A stretch of 64,000 nucleotides of DNA from Hoeflea_A sp965216535 (GTDB lineage: Bacteria > Pseudomonadota > Alphaproteobacteria > Rhizobiales > Rhizobiaceae), in contig OZ244175.1 of the NCBI GenBank assembly GCA_965216535.1, forward strand, positions 992,001 through 1,056,000, written 5' to 3'. Positions 1 to 9,300 of this stretch are shown one piece after another. The notes beneath the pieces are model-generated. The model saw only the letters and a program-made list of their open reading frames with translations. It made no database searches and was not told where the DNA came from. Both the position numbers and the translations under genes were made by a program. Numbering within the stretch: position 1 is the first letter of the stretch; every line of letters starts with the position of its first letter.

Positions 1-2
1 CG

Positions 3-398
3 GTCAGCATCGAAGCGGTTGAACAGAACCAACGCTATGTCGTGGTTCTGACGGTGGAGCAGACCACCGAGCTGGGAGCTCATATCGTTGTCACCGACCT
101 GTTGCCGGCGGGTCTTGAAATCGACAATCCACGCCTCATCGAAAGTGCCCGGACCAGTGGGTTCGAGTGGCTCGGGGAGACGACGCCTGCCCATACGGAG
201 TTCCGCAGCGATCGCTTCGTGGCGGCGTTTGATGCAGGAGCTGGTCGCCGTGACCGGTTCACGGTCGCTTACGTGGTCAGGGCCGCAACGCCGGGCATCT
301 ACACGCATCCGGCCGCGCGGGTCGAGGACATGTACCGGCCCTATCATGCGGCGCAGACAGCCACCCGATGGATGGAGGTGAAAGCACCGGCGCAATGA
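3..398 (+). CDS. Alpha-2-macroglobulin family protein, C-terminal fragment
   Basis: This is the last ~131 codons of a gene that begins upstream of the window; the frame is open from base 3. The visible part matches the C-terminal end of large bacterial alpha-2-macroglobulins (YfhM type): VTDLLPAG near the middle, FTVAYVVRAATPG, then VEDMYRPYH close to the end. These periplasmic anchored proteins are thought to trap proteases that breach the outer membrane. The stop overlaps the start of pbpC as ATGA (395-398). The A2M/PBP1C pairing is widely conserved, because PBP1C is thought to repair peptidoglycan where A2M defends. The thioester region lies outside the window, so its presence cannot be judged. 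Confidence 0.85.
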   Translation, partial: VSIEAVEQNQRYVVVLTVEQTTELGAHIVVTDLLPAGLEIDNPRLIESARTSGFEWLGETTPAHTEFRSDRFVAAFDAGAGRRDRFTVAYVVRAATPGIYTHPAARVEDMYRPYHAAQTATRWMEVKAPAQ

Positions 399-2485
399 GA
401 CGCCTGCGCAAATCACTGGGTCTGGCCGCGGTGCTCGGCACCGCTACGGTTCTGATCGCCGGGCTGGCGGCGTTGCTGTTCGATACGATCAATCCGCCGC
501 CCATGCCGAACGACCGGCCCCTGTCGGCGGCGGTCACCGATCGCAATGGCGAATTGCTCCGGGTGTTTGCCACGCCGGAAGGTCGCTGGCGGCTCAAGGC
601 CGACTTGTCCAGGGTCGATCCTGAATTCCTGGAGCTGCTCATTGCCTATGAGGACAAGCGATTTCGCTCGCATCCCGGTGTCGATCCTCTGGCCATGATG
701 CGTGCCGCCGGCCAGTTCGTGGCAAATGGGCGCATCGTCTCCGGCGGGTCGACCATCACCATGCAGTTGGCGCGGTTGCTGGAGCCACGGCCATCGCGCA
801 CGCTCAGCGCCAAGCTGCTGCAGATGGCACGGGCGGTGCAGCTCGAGCGACGGATGTCGAAAGACGACATTCTCGCCTGGTATCTGACACTCGCTCCCTA
901 TGGCGGCAACCTGGAGGGCATTCGCGCGGCAAGTCTTGCCTATTTCGGCAAGGATCCGCGCAACCTGCGTCTGTCGGAGGCCGCGTTGCTGGTCGCGCTG
1001 CCACAGTCGCCCGAACGGCGTCGGCCTGACCGAAAGGCCAACGCGGCGCGTGAGGCCGGTCTTCGCGTGTTGCAGCGTGCGGCCGACGGCGGGCTGGTCG
1101 CCGCCGGGGAGGTCGAACGCATCGGAGGACTCGAATTCTCGGCCATCCGTCGGCCGATGCCGGCACTGGCGGCTCATCTGGCGCAGCGGGCACGCTCCGC
1201 CGATCCGACGCTTCTCATTCATCCGACACGGCTGGACCGGCAGGTGCAGGCCAATCTCGAAAGCCTCGCCGCGGAAGCTGCCGAACGGCGTGATGGGCGG
1301 GTCTCGGTTGCGATCATCGTTGCCGACAGTCGCGATGGGTCGATCCTGGCGCAAGTTGGGTCGCCGGGTTTCGTGAACCACCGACGTGCCGGCTGGATCG
1401 ACATGTCCATTGCTCGCCGCTCGCCCGGCTCGGCGCTGAAACCGTTCATCTACGGCCTGGCCTTCGAGGAGGGCCTGGTCCTGCCCGAAACCCTGATTTC
1501 GGACCGGCCGGCCGATTTCGCCGGCTATCGGCCGCGCAATTTCGACATGACGTTCCAGGGAGATGTTACCGTACGCGAGGCTTTGCAGTTGTCGCTCAAC
1601 GTGCCCGCTGTTCGGCTGCTTGATGGGGTTGGGCCGGCTCGGCTGACGGCGCTCATGCGTCGCGGGCAGGCCGATTATGCGCTCGCCCGTGATGGTCGCC
1701 CGGGCCTCTCCATCGGGCTCGGGGGTCTCGGCATCAGCCTGGTCGACCTGGTGCAGCTCTATACCGGGCTCGCCTCATCGGACGGGCGGCCAACAGTGCT
1801 GGTCAATGGTGTCGACGGGCCGAAGGAGTTCGCCCGCGCGCAACGGCTTCTGGAGGGGCCGGCTCGCTGGCATGTCACCGATATTCTGCGCGGCGTCGCG
1901 CCGCCGGTCGGCGTGGAACCCCGAAACATCGCCTATAAAACCGGTACCTCCTACGGATATCGCGATGCCTGGTCCGTTGGCTATGATGGCCGCCACGTCA
2001 TCGGCGTCTGGGTTGGCCGAGCTGACAACACGGCGGTGCCCGGCATGACCGGGCAGTCCGCAGCAGCGCCGATCCTGTTTGAAGCTTTTGCACGGTCTGG
2101 ACTGGAGCCGGTTGCGTTCCGGCCACCGCCGCCAGGTGCTGTGCGACTGGCACGTGCTGATCTGCCGGCAACCATGCGGCGCTACGAGACATTGGAAGCG
2201 GCGATGGAGCGGCATGAAGGTGGCGAAGTCGCACCTCACATTGCCTACCCGCCGAACGGCGCACGGGTCGAGGTCGCGCGCCGTGGTGACGCCGGACTGG
2301 CGCCGCTTGTGATCAAGCTGCAGGGTGGCCGGCCGCCCTTCCGCTGGCTGGCCAATGGTCGTCCGCTGGACCGGCAGACGCGCCGACGGCAACTCCACTG
2401 GGTGCCTGATGGATTGGGCAACGCCAATCTGGTGGTGATCGATGCCGCCGGTCGTGCGGCGAGCGTGGACGTCTTTGTCGAATAA
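395..2485 (+). CDS. pbpC: Penicillin-binding protein 1C (bifunctional transglycosylase/transpeptidase)
   Basis: Inner-membrane enzyme that polymerises lipid II and carries a transpeptidase fold. One N-terminal membrane segment (residues ~10-30) is followed by a GT51 domain with catalytic Glu in AYEDKRF (~86) and GGSTITMQLAR (~117). The transpeptidase domain has SALK (Ser~346, Lys~349), SLN (~400) and KTGTSYG (~515). A C-terminal BiPBP_C-like beta domain covers the last ~90 residues. At 696 residues it is normal for PBP1C. I chose ATG 395, which overlaps the upstream stop (ATGA), over the in-frame ATG at 368, because translational coupling to the A2M gene is usual. All catalytic motifs are intact. 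Confidence 0.95.
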   Translation: MRRLRKSLGLAAVLGTATVLIAGLAALLFDTINPPPMPNDRPLSAAVTDRNGELLRVFATPEGRWRLKADLSRVDPEFLELLIAYEDKRFRSHPGVDPLAMMRAAGQFVANGRIVSGGSTITMQLARLLEPRPSRTLSAKLLQMARAVQLERRMSKDDILAWYLTLAPYGGNLEGIRAASLAYFGKDPRNLRLSEAALLVALPQSPERRRPDRKANAAREAGLRVLQRAADGGLVAAGEVERIGGLEFSAIRRPMPALAAHLAQRARSADPTLLIHPTRLDRQVQANLESLAAEAAERRDGRVSVAIIVADSRDGSILAQVGSPGFVNHRRAGWIDMSIARRSPGSALKPFIYGLAFEEGLVLPETLISDRPADFAGYRPRNFDMTFQGDVTVREALQLSLNVPAVRLLDGVGPARLTALMRRGQADYALARDGRPGLSIGLGGLGISLVDLVQLYTGLASSDGRPTVLVNGVDGPKEFARAQRLLEGPARWHVTDILRGVAPPVGVEPRNIAYKTGTSYGYRDAWSVGYDGRHVIGVWVGRADNTAVPGMTGQSAAAPILFEAFARSGLEPVAFRPPPPGAVRLARADLPATMRRYETLEAAMERHEGGEVAPHIAYPPNGARVEVARRGDAGLAPLVIKLQGGRPPFRWLANGRPLDRQTRRRQLHWVPDGLGNANLVVIDAAGRAASVDVFVE

Positions 2486-2486
2486 A

Positions 2487-3356
2487 ATGGAGATCCCCGG
2501 AGCGCTGCGGTGGCTGGCCGGAAAACCGGGCGGGGCTGCGTGGCTCGAAAACCTTCACGATCTGGTCGCCACTGTCTGTAGACAGTGGGACCTGAGGCCT
2601 GTCGGGCCGGTCTTGAATGGCAACGTTTCCTACGTCGTCCCGGTTCAGCGTCATCAGGAAAAGTTTGCCCTGAAGGTTCAGTGGCCGCATCACGAATGTG
2701 CGCATGAAGCAGACGCGTTGCGGCTTTGGGATGGTGACGGCGCAGTTCACCTCGTCGATCACGATCCGGATCGCCACGCCCTGCTTCTTGAATGGTGCGA
2801 ACCCGGGACCTCGATCAGCCGGGTTCAGCCGGCCGATCCAATCGGGATCGTCGCCGCGCTGCTGCGTCGGCTGAGCAAGCCGGCGGACGAACCCTTTCGC
2901 AGCCTTGCCGAGGAAGCGACCGTCTGGGCCGAGGCTCTGCATTCCGACTGGAGCGCCGCTGGTAAGCCCTGCGAGCAGCGCCTCGTCGATGCCGCACATC
3001 ATTACCTGATCGACCTCAAGGATCATCAGGGCGAACAGGTGCTGTTGCACCAGGACCTGCACGGTGACAACATTCTCGCCGCCGAGCGTGAAGATTGGCT
3101 GGCGATCGATCCGAAACCACTGGCCGGCGAACGCGCCTTCGCCGTTTCGCCGGCCATTCGAAGCTTCGAGTTCGGCACGACGCGGAAGGACGCGCTCTAT
3201 CGCTTCGACCGGCTCACGGAAGAACTCGACATCGACCGCGAACGCGCTCGTGGCTGGACGATCGGCCAGACGATGGCCTGGGCCTTCGACAGCCAATGGT
3301 CGGATTGGCACTTCCGGACGGTTCGATGGTTGCTGGAAGGCGATGTCGGATCTTGA
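2487..3356 (+). CDS. Aminoglycoside/hydroxyurea phosphotransferase-like kinase (APH(6) family)
   Basis: About 289 residues with a protein-kinase-like fold. The Brenner motif LLHQDLHGDNIL and the following LAIDPKPLAGERAF are the family hallmark of streptomycin 6-kinase-like proteins (Pfam APH_6_hur). Members phosphorylate streptomycin or hydroxyurea, but most chromosomal copies have no proven resistance role. The start ATG 2487 lies one base after the pbpC stop, so it is probably cotranscribed with pbpC; an in-frame upstream ATG at 2442 would overlap pbpC by 44 bases. The substrate is unknown and resistance should not be assumed. Confidence 0.8.
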   Translation: MEIPGALRWLAGKPGGAAWLENLHDLVATVCRQWDLRPVGPVLNGNVSYVVPVQRHQEKFALKVQWPHHECAHEADALRLWDGDGAVHLVDHDPDRHALLLEWCEPGTSISRVQPADPIGIVAALLRRLSKPADEPFRSLAEEATVWAEALHSDWSAAGKPCEQRLVDAAHHYLIDLKDHQGEQVLLHQDLHGDNILAAEREDWLAIDPKPLAGERAFAVSPAIRSFEFGTTRKDALYRFDRLTEELDIDRERARGWTIGQTMAWAFDSQWSDWHFRTVRWLLEGDVGS

Positions 3357-3395
3357 CGATTATTAGGCGTACATTATATTAGGTTGACATAATAT
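3353..3395 (+). promoter_or_regulatory. Promoter and likely autoregulatory operator of the higBA-type pair
   Basis: A -35 TTGACG (3353-3358) and a -10 TATATT (3375-3380) are separated by 16 bases. An inverted repeat, ATATTA (3376-3381) and TAATAT (3390-3395) with an 8-base spacer, overlaps the -10 and the expected start of transcription and ends 3 bases before the toxin ATG at 3399. That is the usual place for the antitoxin or toxin-antitoxin complex to bind. Promoter and operator are read from sequence only. Confidence 0.6.
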
Positions 3396-3398
3396 CTG

Positions 3399-3761
3399 AT
3401 GAGCTGGGACGTCGAATACACGGATGAGTTTGGAGGTTGGTGGGACGACTTGACGGCCGGCCAACAAAACGACATGGCGGCGGTCGTTGGACTGCTTGAG
3501 GCAAAGGGTCCCTCGCTTCCGTTTCCGTATTCGTCGGGTATTGAAGGTTCGCGGCACGATCATATGCGAGAGTTGCGAATTCAAAGCAGTAGCCGGCCGC
3601 TGAGAGTCTTCTATGCCTTTGATCCGCGTCGCTCTGCGATACTGTTGATCGGTGGAGACAAGACGGGAGATAATCGCTTCTATCAGACCATGATCCCAAA
3701 GGCGGATGATCTGTACGACGCGCATCTTGAGGAATTGAAGAAGGAAGGGCTGATAAAATGA
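3399..3761 (+). CDS. RelE/HigB-like toxin (phage Gp49-like family)
   Basis: 120 residues. The pattern GIEGSRHDHMRELRIQSSSRPLRVFYAFDPRRSAILLIGGDKTGDNRFY is that of HigB/Gp49-like ribosome-dependent mRNA interferases: a conserved MRELR strand, RVFYAFDP, and LL.GGDKTG followed by FY. The stop overlaps the antitoxin start (ATGA, 3758-3761). Toxin-first order is typical of higBA and host-inhibition modules. The pair is less GC-rich than pbpC upstream and the transglycosylase downstream, which fits acquisition by transfer. Toxin activity is inferred from family only. Confidence 0.88.
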   Translation: MSWDVEYTDEFGGWWDDLTAGQQNDMAAVVGLLEAKGPSLPFPYSSGIEGSRHDHMRELRIQSSSRPLRVFYAFDPRRSAILLIGGDKTGDNRFYQTMIPKADDLYDAHLEELKKEGLIK

Positions 3762-4111
3762 GTGGACGTCGGTCATTCAAGGAATTGACCAAGGCCTGGA
3801 GTCCCGAGAGGCGACATGCGGTTAAAGAACGAACTGCTGCCTTGCAGTCTGAAATCGATGAGGCTGAATTGGCTGAACTGCGAAGGGCTCTTAAGGTTTC
3901 GCAACAGGAACTGGCAGGTCTGCTTGGCAAGTCTCAGGGTGCCGTCGCCCAGCTCGAACAACGGACAGATATGAAAGTCAGTACACTGCGCGAAACAATC
4001 GAAGCGCTTGGTGGCCATCTGCGTTTGATAGCTGAGTTCCCAACCGGGGACGTCCGACTTTCCAATCTTGGTGAAGCTGGCATAGAGGATGCCGACGGGC
4101 GTCGCCGATAA
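3758..4111 (+). CDS. XRE-family HTH antitoxin (HigA-like)
   Basis: 117 residues. A helix-turn-helix sits at about residues 45-95: LRRALKVSQQELAGLLGKSQGAVAQLEQ, then KVSTLRETIEALGGHLRLIAEFP. This arrangement is characteristic of the short XRE antitoxins paired with Gp49/HigB toxins. It overlaps the toxin stop by 4 bases, so the two are translationally coupled. It should bind the toxin and repress the operator just upstream of the toxin gene. Confidence 0.88.
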   Translation: MSGRRSFKELTKAWSPERRHAVKERTAALQSEIDEAELAELRRALKVSQQELAGLLGKSQGAVAQLEQRTDMKVSTLRETIEALGGHLRLIAEFPTGDVRLSNLGEAGIEDADGRRR

Positions 4112-4117
4112 TTCAGA

Positions 4118-5305
4118 CTATTTCCTCATGACGGACTTGTGGACGCCCTCGTCCATGTGGCCGTCGACCGGCAGATTGTTGCGTGCCTGGTACTGGCGGA
4201 TCACGGCGCGCATGTCCAGGCCGACCTTGCCGTCGTTGCTGGGCACCGTGTAGCCCAGCTTCTGCATTTTGTTCTGAACGTCGATTCGCTGCTGCTTGTT
4301 GAGCGGCTTTTCGACGTTCCAGGTGCCTTTGAGGGGGGCATGACGATCGGCAATGCGATCCGCCAGGTGGCCCAGTGCGAGGGCGTAGGCATCGGAGGAA
4401 TTGTAGCTCTTCAGGACCATGAAATTGTTGGTCAGGAGAAAGGCAAGACCCTCAATTCCGCTCGGAAACATCAAGGTAGCGCTGCCACGTTTCGGCAAGG
4501 GGCGTCCGTCGGCGCGCTTGACGCCGCGTTTGGCCCAATTGGCATAGGTATCGTCGGCGCGCGTCAGGTCGATGCCCTTGGGCAAGGTGACCTGGATGCC
4601 CCAGACCGCATTGGAATCCCAACCATGCTGTTTGAGATAGTTCGCTGTTGACGCAAGAGCATCCGGCACCGATCCCCACAGGTCGCGCCGGCCATCCCGG
4701 TTGTGGTCGACCGCATATTTGAGAAAGCTGGATGGCATGAACTGGGTGTGGCCCACAGCTCCCGCCCAGGAGCCACGCATCTGCTTGCGCGACAGCTTTT
4801 CCTTCTGCATCACCAGAAGTGCGTCGACAAATTCGTTTTTGAAGAAATCGGGGCGATAGCCGATATAAGCGAGCGTCGCCAGTGACCGGAGCGTGTCGCT
4901 CTTGCCGATATAACCGCCGTAATTTGTTTCCATGCCCCAGACCGCCAGCAGAATGTAGCGGTCGACACCATAACGTTTCTCGATCGCGGCCAGCGTGCGC
5001 GCGTATTTCTTGGCCATGGACCGGCCGCTGCGAATGCTCGGCGTCGTCACCCTCTTGCCGACATATTTTCCGATGGACCGCTTGAACTCCGGCTGCGAAC
5101 TGGTCAGCGATTTGAGCTTCGTGTTGGGTGTCAGACCCTTCGTCGCCCGCTCGAACGTTTTCCAATCCACCCCCGCGGCAGCTGCGTCCGGATAGAGCGA
5201 ATCAACGAAGTTGCGGAAGGTCGGTTTTGCAGCGGCATCTTGCGGCATTGCCCACAGGAAAAGAGAGCAGAAAACGGCAAAGGCACAGGGTCGGATCGCG
5301 TTCAT
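4118..5305 (-). CDS. Lytic murein transglycosylase, MltB family (SLT_2 plus peptidoglycan-binding domain)
   Basis: A ~395-residue exported enzyme that cleaves the MurNAc-GlcNAc bond with 1,6-anhydro ring formation. A signal peptide (CAFAVFCSLFLWAMPQDAAA) precedes the SLT_2 domain, which shows the catalytic Glu in AVWGMETNYG, then GAVGHTQFMPSSF, and DGRRDLWGSVPDALAS. The last ~60 residues are a peptidoglycan-binding module (QQRIDVQNKMQKLGYTVPSNDGKVG). I chose ATG 5305 because it starts directly at the signal peptide; an upstream ATG at 5362 adds a non-signal leader. It converges on the higBA pair and stands alone as a transcription unit. Confidence 0.92.
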   Translation of the reverse strand: MNAIRPCAFAVFCSLFLWAMPQDAAAKPTFRNFVDSLYPDAAAAGVDWKTFERATKGLTPNTKLKSLTSSQPEFKRSIGKYVGKRVTTPSIRSGRSMAKKYARTLAAIEKRYGVDRYILLAVWGMETNYGGYIGKSDTLRSLATLAYIGYRPDFFKNEFVDALLVMQKEKLSRKQMRGSWAGAVGHTQFMPSSFLKYAVDHNRDGRRDLWGSVPDALASTANYLKQHGWDSNAVWGIQVTLPKGIDLTRADDTYANWAKRGVKRADGRPLPKRGSATLMFPSGIEGLAFLLTNNFMVLKSYNSSDAYALALGHLADRIADRHAPLKGTWNVEKPLNKQQRIDVQNKMQKLGYTVPSNDGKVGLDMRAVIRQYQARNNLPVDGHMDEGVHKSVMRK

Positions 5306-5524
5306 GCGGGCATGATAACAGGCGGCCGGACACTGGCAACCCGGGTTTGGAGTCTTTGTCACGAACCTGAAGATCCCTCAGTTTGTACGGCGAATATTTT
5401 CAATCTAAAGGTGATAACCGGCTTTTCCTGACAATATGGACTGATTATACTTGCGCCGTGTTTGGATTCGGTTTCGACCGAAGGAGTAAGCCAGGGCGAG
5501 TGGGCGGCGAGCTAGGGTGCATTT

Positions 5525-6265
5525 GTGAAGATTACGTCTGTCATCGACTTTCTCGAAAATGTCGACGCGCTTGAAGACCAGGTCACCGTCATTGACGAAC
5601 TGGAGGCGGTGCTCGAAGTCTATGGTTTCGACTATTACGGGATTATTCGCCAGCCGAGGGTTTCCGACGATCCCCTCAGTCGCATCCTCGCGGGCCGCTG
5701 GCCGGAAGGCTGGCCAGCGCGCTACATTCAGCGGCGCTATGTGCTAATCGACCCCAATATTCGCTACCTCGGTTACGCCCAGCGTGGCTTTAGCTGGGAA
5801 GACGCGGTGCCGGCTTTTCGAAGGGATCCGCATCGTCGCCGCATGCAGCGGATGATGATCGATGCCTACAAGTTCGGGCTGGAATCCGGCTACATGTTCC
5901 CGGTGCACGGCCGCCGCGGATTGCTCGGCGTTCTTGCCCTTGGCGGCAAGCCGATCGACCTGTCGTCTCTGGAGATGATCCAGTTCGATGCACTGGCAAA
6001 GGCCGCGTTCTGGAAGCTGCTGGAACTGTCCGATCCACTGGTCAAGGAACAACTGGCTTCTGCCGTCGACGTCCAGTTGACCAATCGTGAAATGGAATCG
6101 CTCAATTTCCTGGCCGACGGCCTGACATCGAATGAGATCGCCGAGATCCTCGACCTGTCGAACCACACGGTTGATTGGTACATGAATGCCGTCCAGGTCA
6201 AGCTGAACGCCAAAAACCGGCACCATGCCGTGGCGATCGCCTTCAAGCTCGGCCTGATCACCTGA
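5525..6265 (+). CDS. LuxR-family quorum-sensing-type regulator (autoinducer-binding plus HTH)
   Basis: 246 residues from a GTG start. The N-terminal autoinducer-binding domain keeps the TraR-type residues at matching spacing: W63, Y67, D76, P77 and W91, with G118 nearby. The C-terminal LuxR HTH has QLTNREMESLNFLADGLTSNEIAEILDLS (about 185-212) followed by HTVDWYMNAVQVKL. The ligand pocket residues argue for acyl-homoserine-lactone binding. No luxI-type synthase is present anywhere in the window, so it may be a solo receptor. It lies upstream of pyc in the same direction, but with 134 bases between them. Confidence 0.9.
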   Translation: MKITSVIDFLENVDALEDQVTVIDELEAVLEVYGFDYYGIIRQPRVSDDPLSRILAGRWPEGWPARYIQRRYVLIDPNIRYLGYAQRGFSWEDAVPAFRRDPHRRRMQRMMIDAYKFGLESGYMFPVHGRRGLLGVLALGGKPIDLSSLEMIQFDALAKAAFWKLLELSDPLVKEQLASAVDVQLTNREMESLNFLADGLTSNEIAEILDLSNHTVDWYMNAVQVKLNAKNRHHAVAIAFKLGLIT

Positions 6266-6399
6266 ACCGCTGACGGGCAGACAGTGAGCACAGTTTGTGC
6301 CGCAGTGCAGCAAAAGCATTCCATTTTTGCGGGAAAGGCTCTAAAGAAGGCCCGAATTGAGCCCTTTCCGGGCCTCTATGCCTTGCTGGAGTGTTAGCC

Positions 6400-9300
6400 T
6401 TGCCGATTTCCAAGATCCTCGTCGCCAACCGGTCGGAAATTGCGATCCGTGTGTTTCGCGCTGCAAACGAGCTGGGGCTCAAAACCGTTGCGGTCTGGGC
6501 CGAGGAAGACAAACTGGCTCTGCACCGCTTCAAGGCGGATGAATCCTATCAGGTCGGCCGCGGTCCGCATCTGTCTCAGGATCTGGGACCGATCGAGAGC
6601 TATCTGTCCATCGACGAGATGATCCGCGTTGCCAAACTGTCCGGGGCCGATGCGGTTCATCCGGGCTACGGGCTTTTGTCCGAGAGCCCCGAATTTGCCG
6701 AAGCCTGTGCCGATAACGGTCTCGTCTTCATCGGTCCGAAACCGGAAACCATGCGGCGGCTCGGCAACAAGGTGGCGGCGCGGAACCTGGCGCTCGAAGT
6801 CGGTGTTCCGGTGGTCCCGGCCACCGAGCCGCTGCCGGAAGACATGGCCGAGGTTGCCAGAATGGCCAAGGAGGTTGGCTATCCGGTGATGCTCAAGGCC
6901 TCCTGGGGCGGGGGCGGTCGCGGCATGCGCGTCATTCGCTCCGAGGACGAGCTGGAGCGCGAAGTCACCGAAGCGAAGCGCGAGGCGATGGCCGCCTTCG
7001 GCAAGGACGAGGTCTACCTGGAAAAGCTGGTAGAGCGGGCCCGACACGTGGAAGTGCAACTGCTGGGCGACAGCCACGGCAATGTCGTGCATCTTTATGA
7101 ACGCGACTGCTCGATCCAGCGGCGCAATCAGAAGGTCGTCGAGCGTGCGCCGGCGCCTTATCTCAGCGACGACCAGCGGCAGGAACTTTCCGGCTACGCA
7201 CTGAAGATCGGCCAGGCGACCGACTACCTTGGTGCGGGTACGGTCGAATTCCTGATGGATTCCGATACCGGCGCCTTCTATTTCATCGAGGTCAATCCGC
7301 GCATCCAGGTCGAGCACACCGTCACCGAGGAGGTAACGGGGATCGACATCGTCAAGGCACAGATCCACGTGCTTGACGGCTTCGCCATCGGCACCCCAGA
7401 GTCTGGCGTGCCGAAGCAGGATGACATCCGTCTGAATGGCCACGCCCTCCAATGTCGCATCACGACGGAAGATCCGGAACAGAACTTCATTCCCGATTAT
7501 GGTCGCATCACCGCCTATCGCGGCGCCACCGGTTTCGGCATTCGGCTTGACGGCGGAACGGCCTATTCGGGGGCGGTGATCACCCGGTACTACGATCCGC
7601 TGCTTGAAAAGGTCACGGCGTGGGCGCCTACCCCGGAGGAGGCCATCAACCGCATGGACCGGGCGCTGCGTGAGTTCCGCATCCGTGGCGTGGCAACCAA
7701 CCTGACCTTCCTGGAAGCGATCATCGGCCACGACCGTTTCCGCGACAATTCCTACACCACCAAGTTCATCGACAACACGCCGGAACTGTTCGAACAGGTG
7801 CGGCGCCAGGACCGCGCGACGCGACTGTTGACCTACATCGCCGATGTGACGGTCAACGGACATCCGGAGACCCGCGGACGGCAGAAGCCCGCCGACGATG
7901 CCGCGCCACCGACGATTCCCTATCTGGATGCCCCGGTTCCGGACGGCACCAAGCAGCGGCTCGACGCACTCGGGCCGAAGGGGTTCGCCGAGTGGATGCG
8001 CAACGAGCAACGGGTGCTGATGACCGACACCACCATGCGTGACGGCCACCAGTCGCTGCTGGCTACGCGCATGCGCACCCATGATATCGCCCGCATCTCG
8101 GGCACCTATGCGCGGGCGCTGCCGCAGTTGCTATCGCTGGAATGCTGGGGCGGCGCCACCTTCGACGTTGCCATGCGGTTTCTCACCGAAGATCCCTGGG
8201 AACGCCTCCAGGAGGTGCGCGAAGGGGCGCCGAACCTCCTGCTGCAGATGCTGCTGCGTGGTGCCAATGGCGTCGGCTACACCAACTATCCCGACAACGT
8301 CGTCAAATATTTCGTCCGTCAGGCTGCTCAAGGCGGCATAGACCTTTTCAGGGTCTTCGACTGCCTGAACTGGGTCGACAACATGCGCGTTTCGATGGAC
8401 GCCGTATGCGAGGAAAACAAGCTGTGCGAGGCGACGATCTGCTACACCGGCGATATCCTCAACTCCGCGCGGCCGAAATACGACCTGAAGTACTACACGG
8501 ACCTGGCGCGTGAACTGACCGATGCCGGCGCCCACATCATCGCGGTCAAGGACATGGCGGGGCTCCTGAAGCCGGCGGCGGCGACCATCCTGTTTAAAGC
8601 CTTGCGCGAGGCAACCGATCTGCCGATCCATTTCCACACCCACGACACATCGGGCATTTCGGCCGCCACTGTACTCGCCGCCGTTGAGGCCGGGGTGGAT
8701 GCCGTTGACGCCGCCATGGACGCGCTGTCGGGCAACACCTCGCAGCCATGTCTTGGTTCGATCGTCGAGGCGCTGCGTGGCACCGAGCGCGACCCGGGTC
8801 TCGATCCGGAATGGATCCGCCGCATTTCCTTTTACTGGGAGGCCGTGCGGGCTCAGTACGCCGCGTTCGAGAGCGATCTCAAGGGGCCGGCCTCGGAGGT
8901 CTATCTGCACGAAATGCCGGGCGGCCAGTTCACCAATCTGAAAGAACAGGCGCGCTCGCTCGGCCTTGAGACCCGCTGGCACGAAGTGGCTCAAACCTAT
9001 GCCGACGCGAACCAGATGTTCGGCGATATCGTCAAGGTGACGCCGTCTTCGAAGGTTGTCGGCGACATGGCTCTGATGATGGTGTCGCAGGATCTGTCGG
9101 TGGCCGATGTGGAGGATCCGGAGCGCGACGTGTCGTTCCCCGACTCCGTCGTCTCGATGATGCGCGGTGACCTCGGTCAGTCGCCGGGCGGCTGGCCCAA
9201 GGACCTGCAGGAGAAGATCCTGAAGGGCGAAGAGCCCTATACGGAACGTCCCGGCGCGCTGCTCGAGGATGCCGATCTGGATGCCGCAAGGGGCGAGGTC

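Noticed and set aside
2487..3356. Streptomycin-resistance gene call
   Set aside because: Family match only; chromosomal APH(6)-like genes often lack resistance, so I kept a neutral name.
3560..3760. CRISPR array or phage integration site near higBA
   Set aside because: No repeated spacers, no integrase, and no tRNA target.
6394..8082. 562-codon minus-strand frame inside pyc
   Set aside because: GC-rich codon shadow of pyc; no family resemblance, and it overlaps a fully conserved gene.
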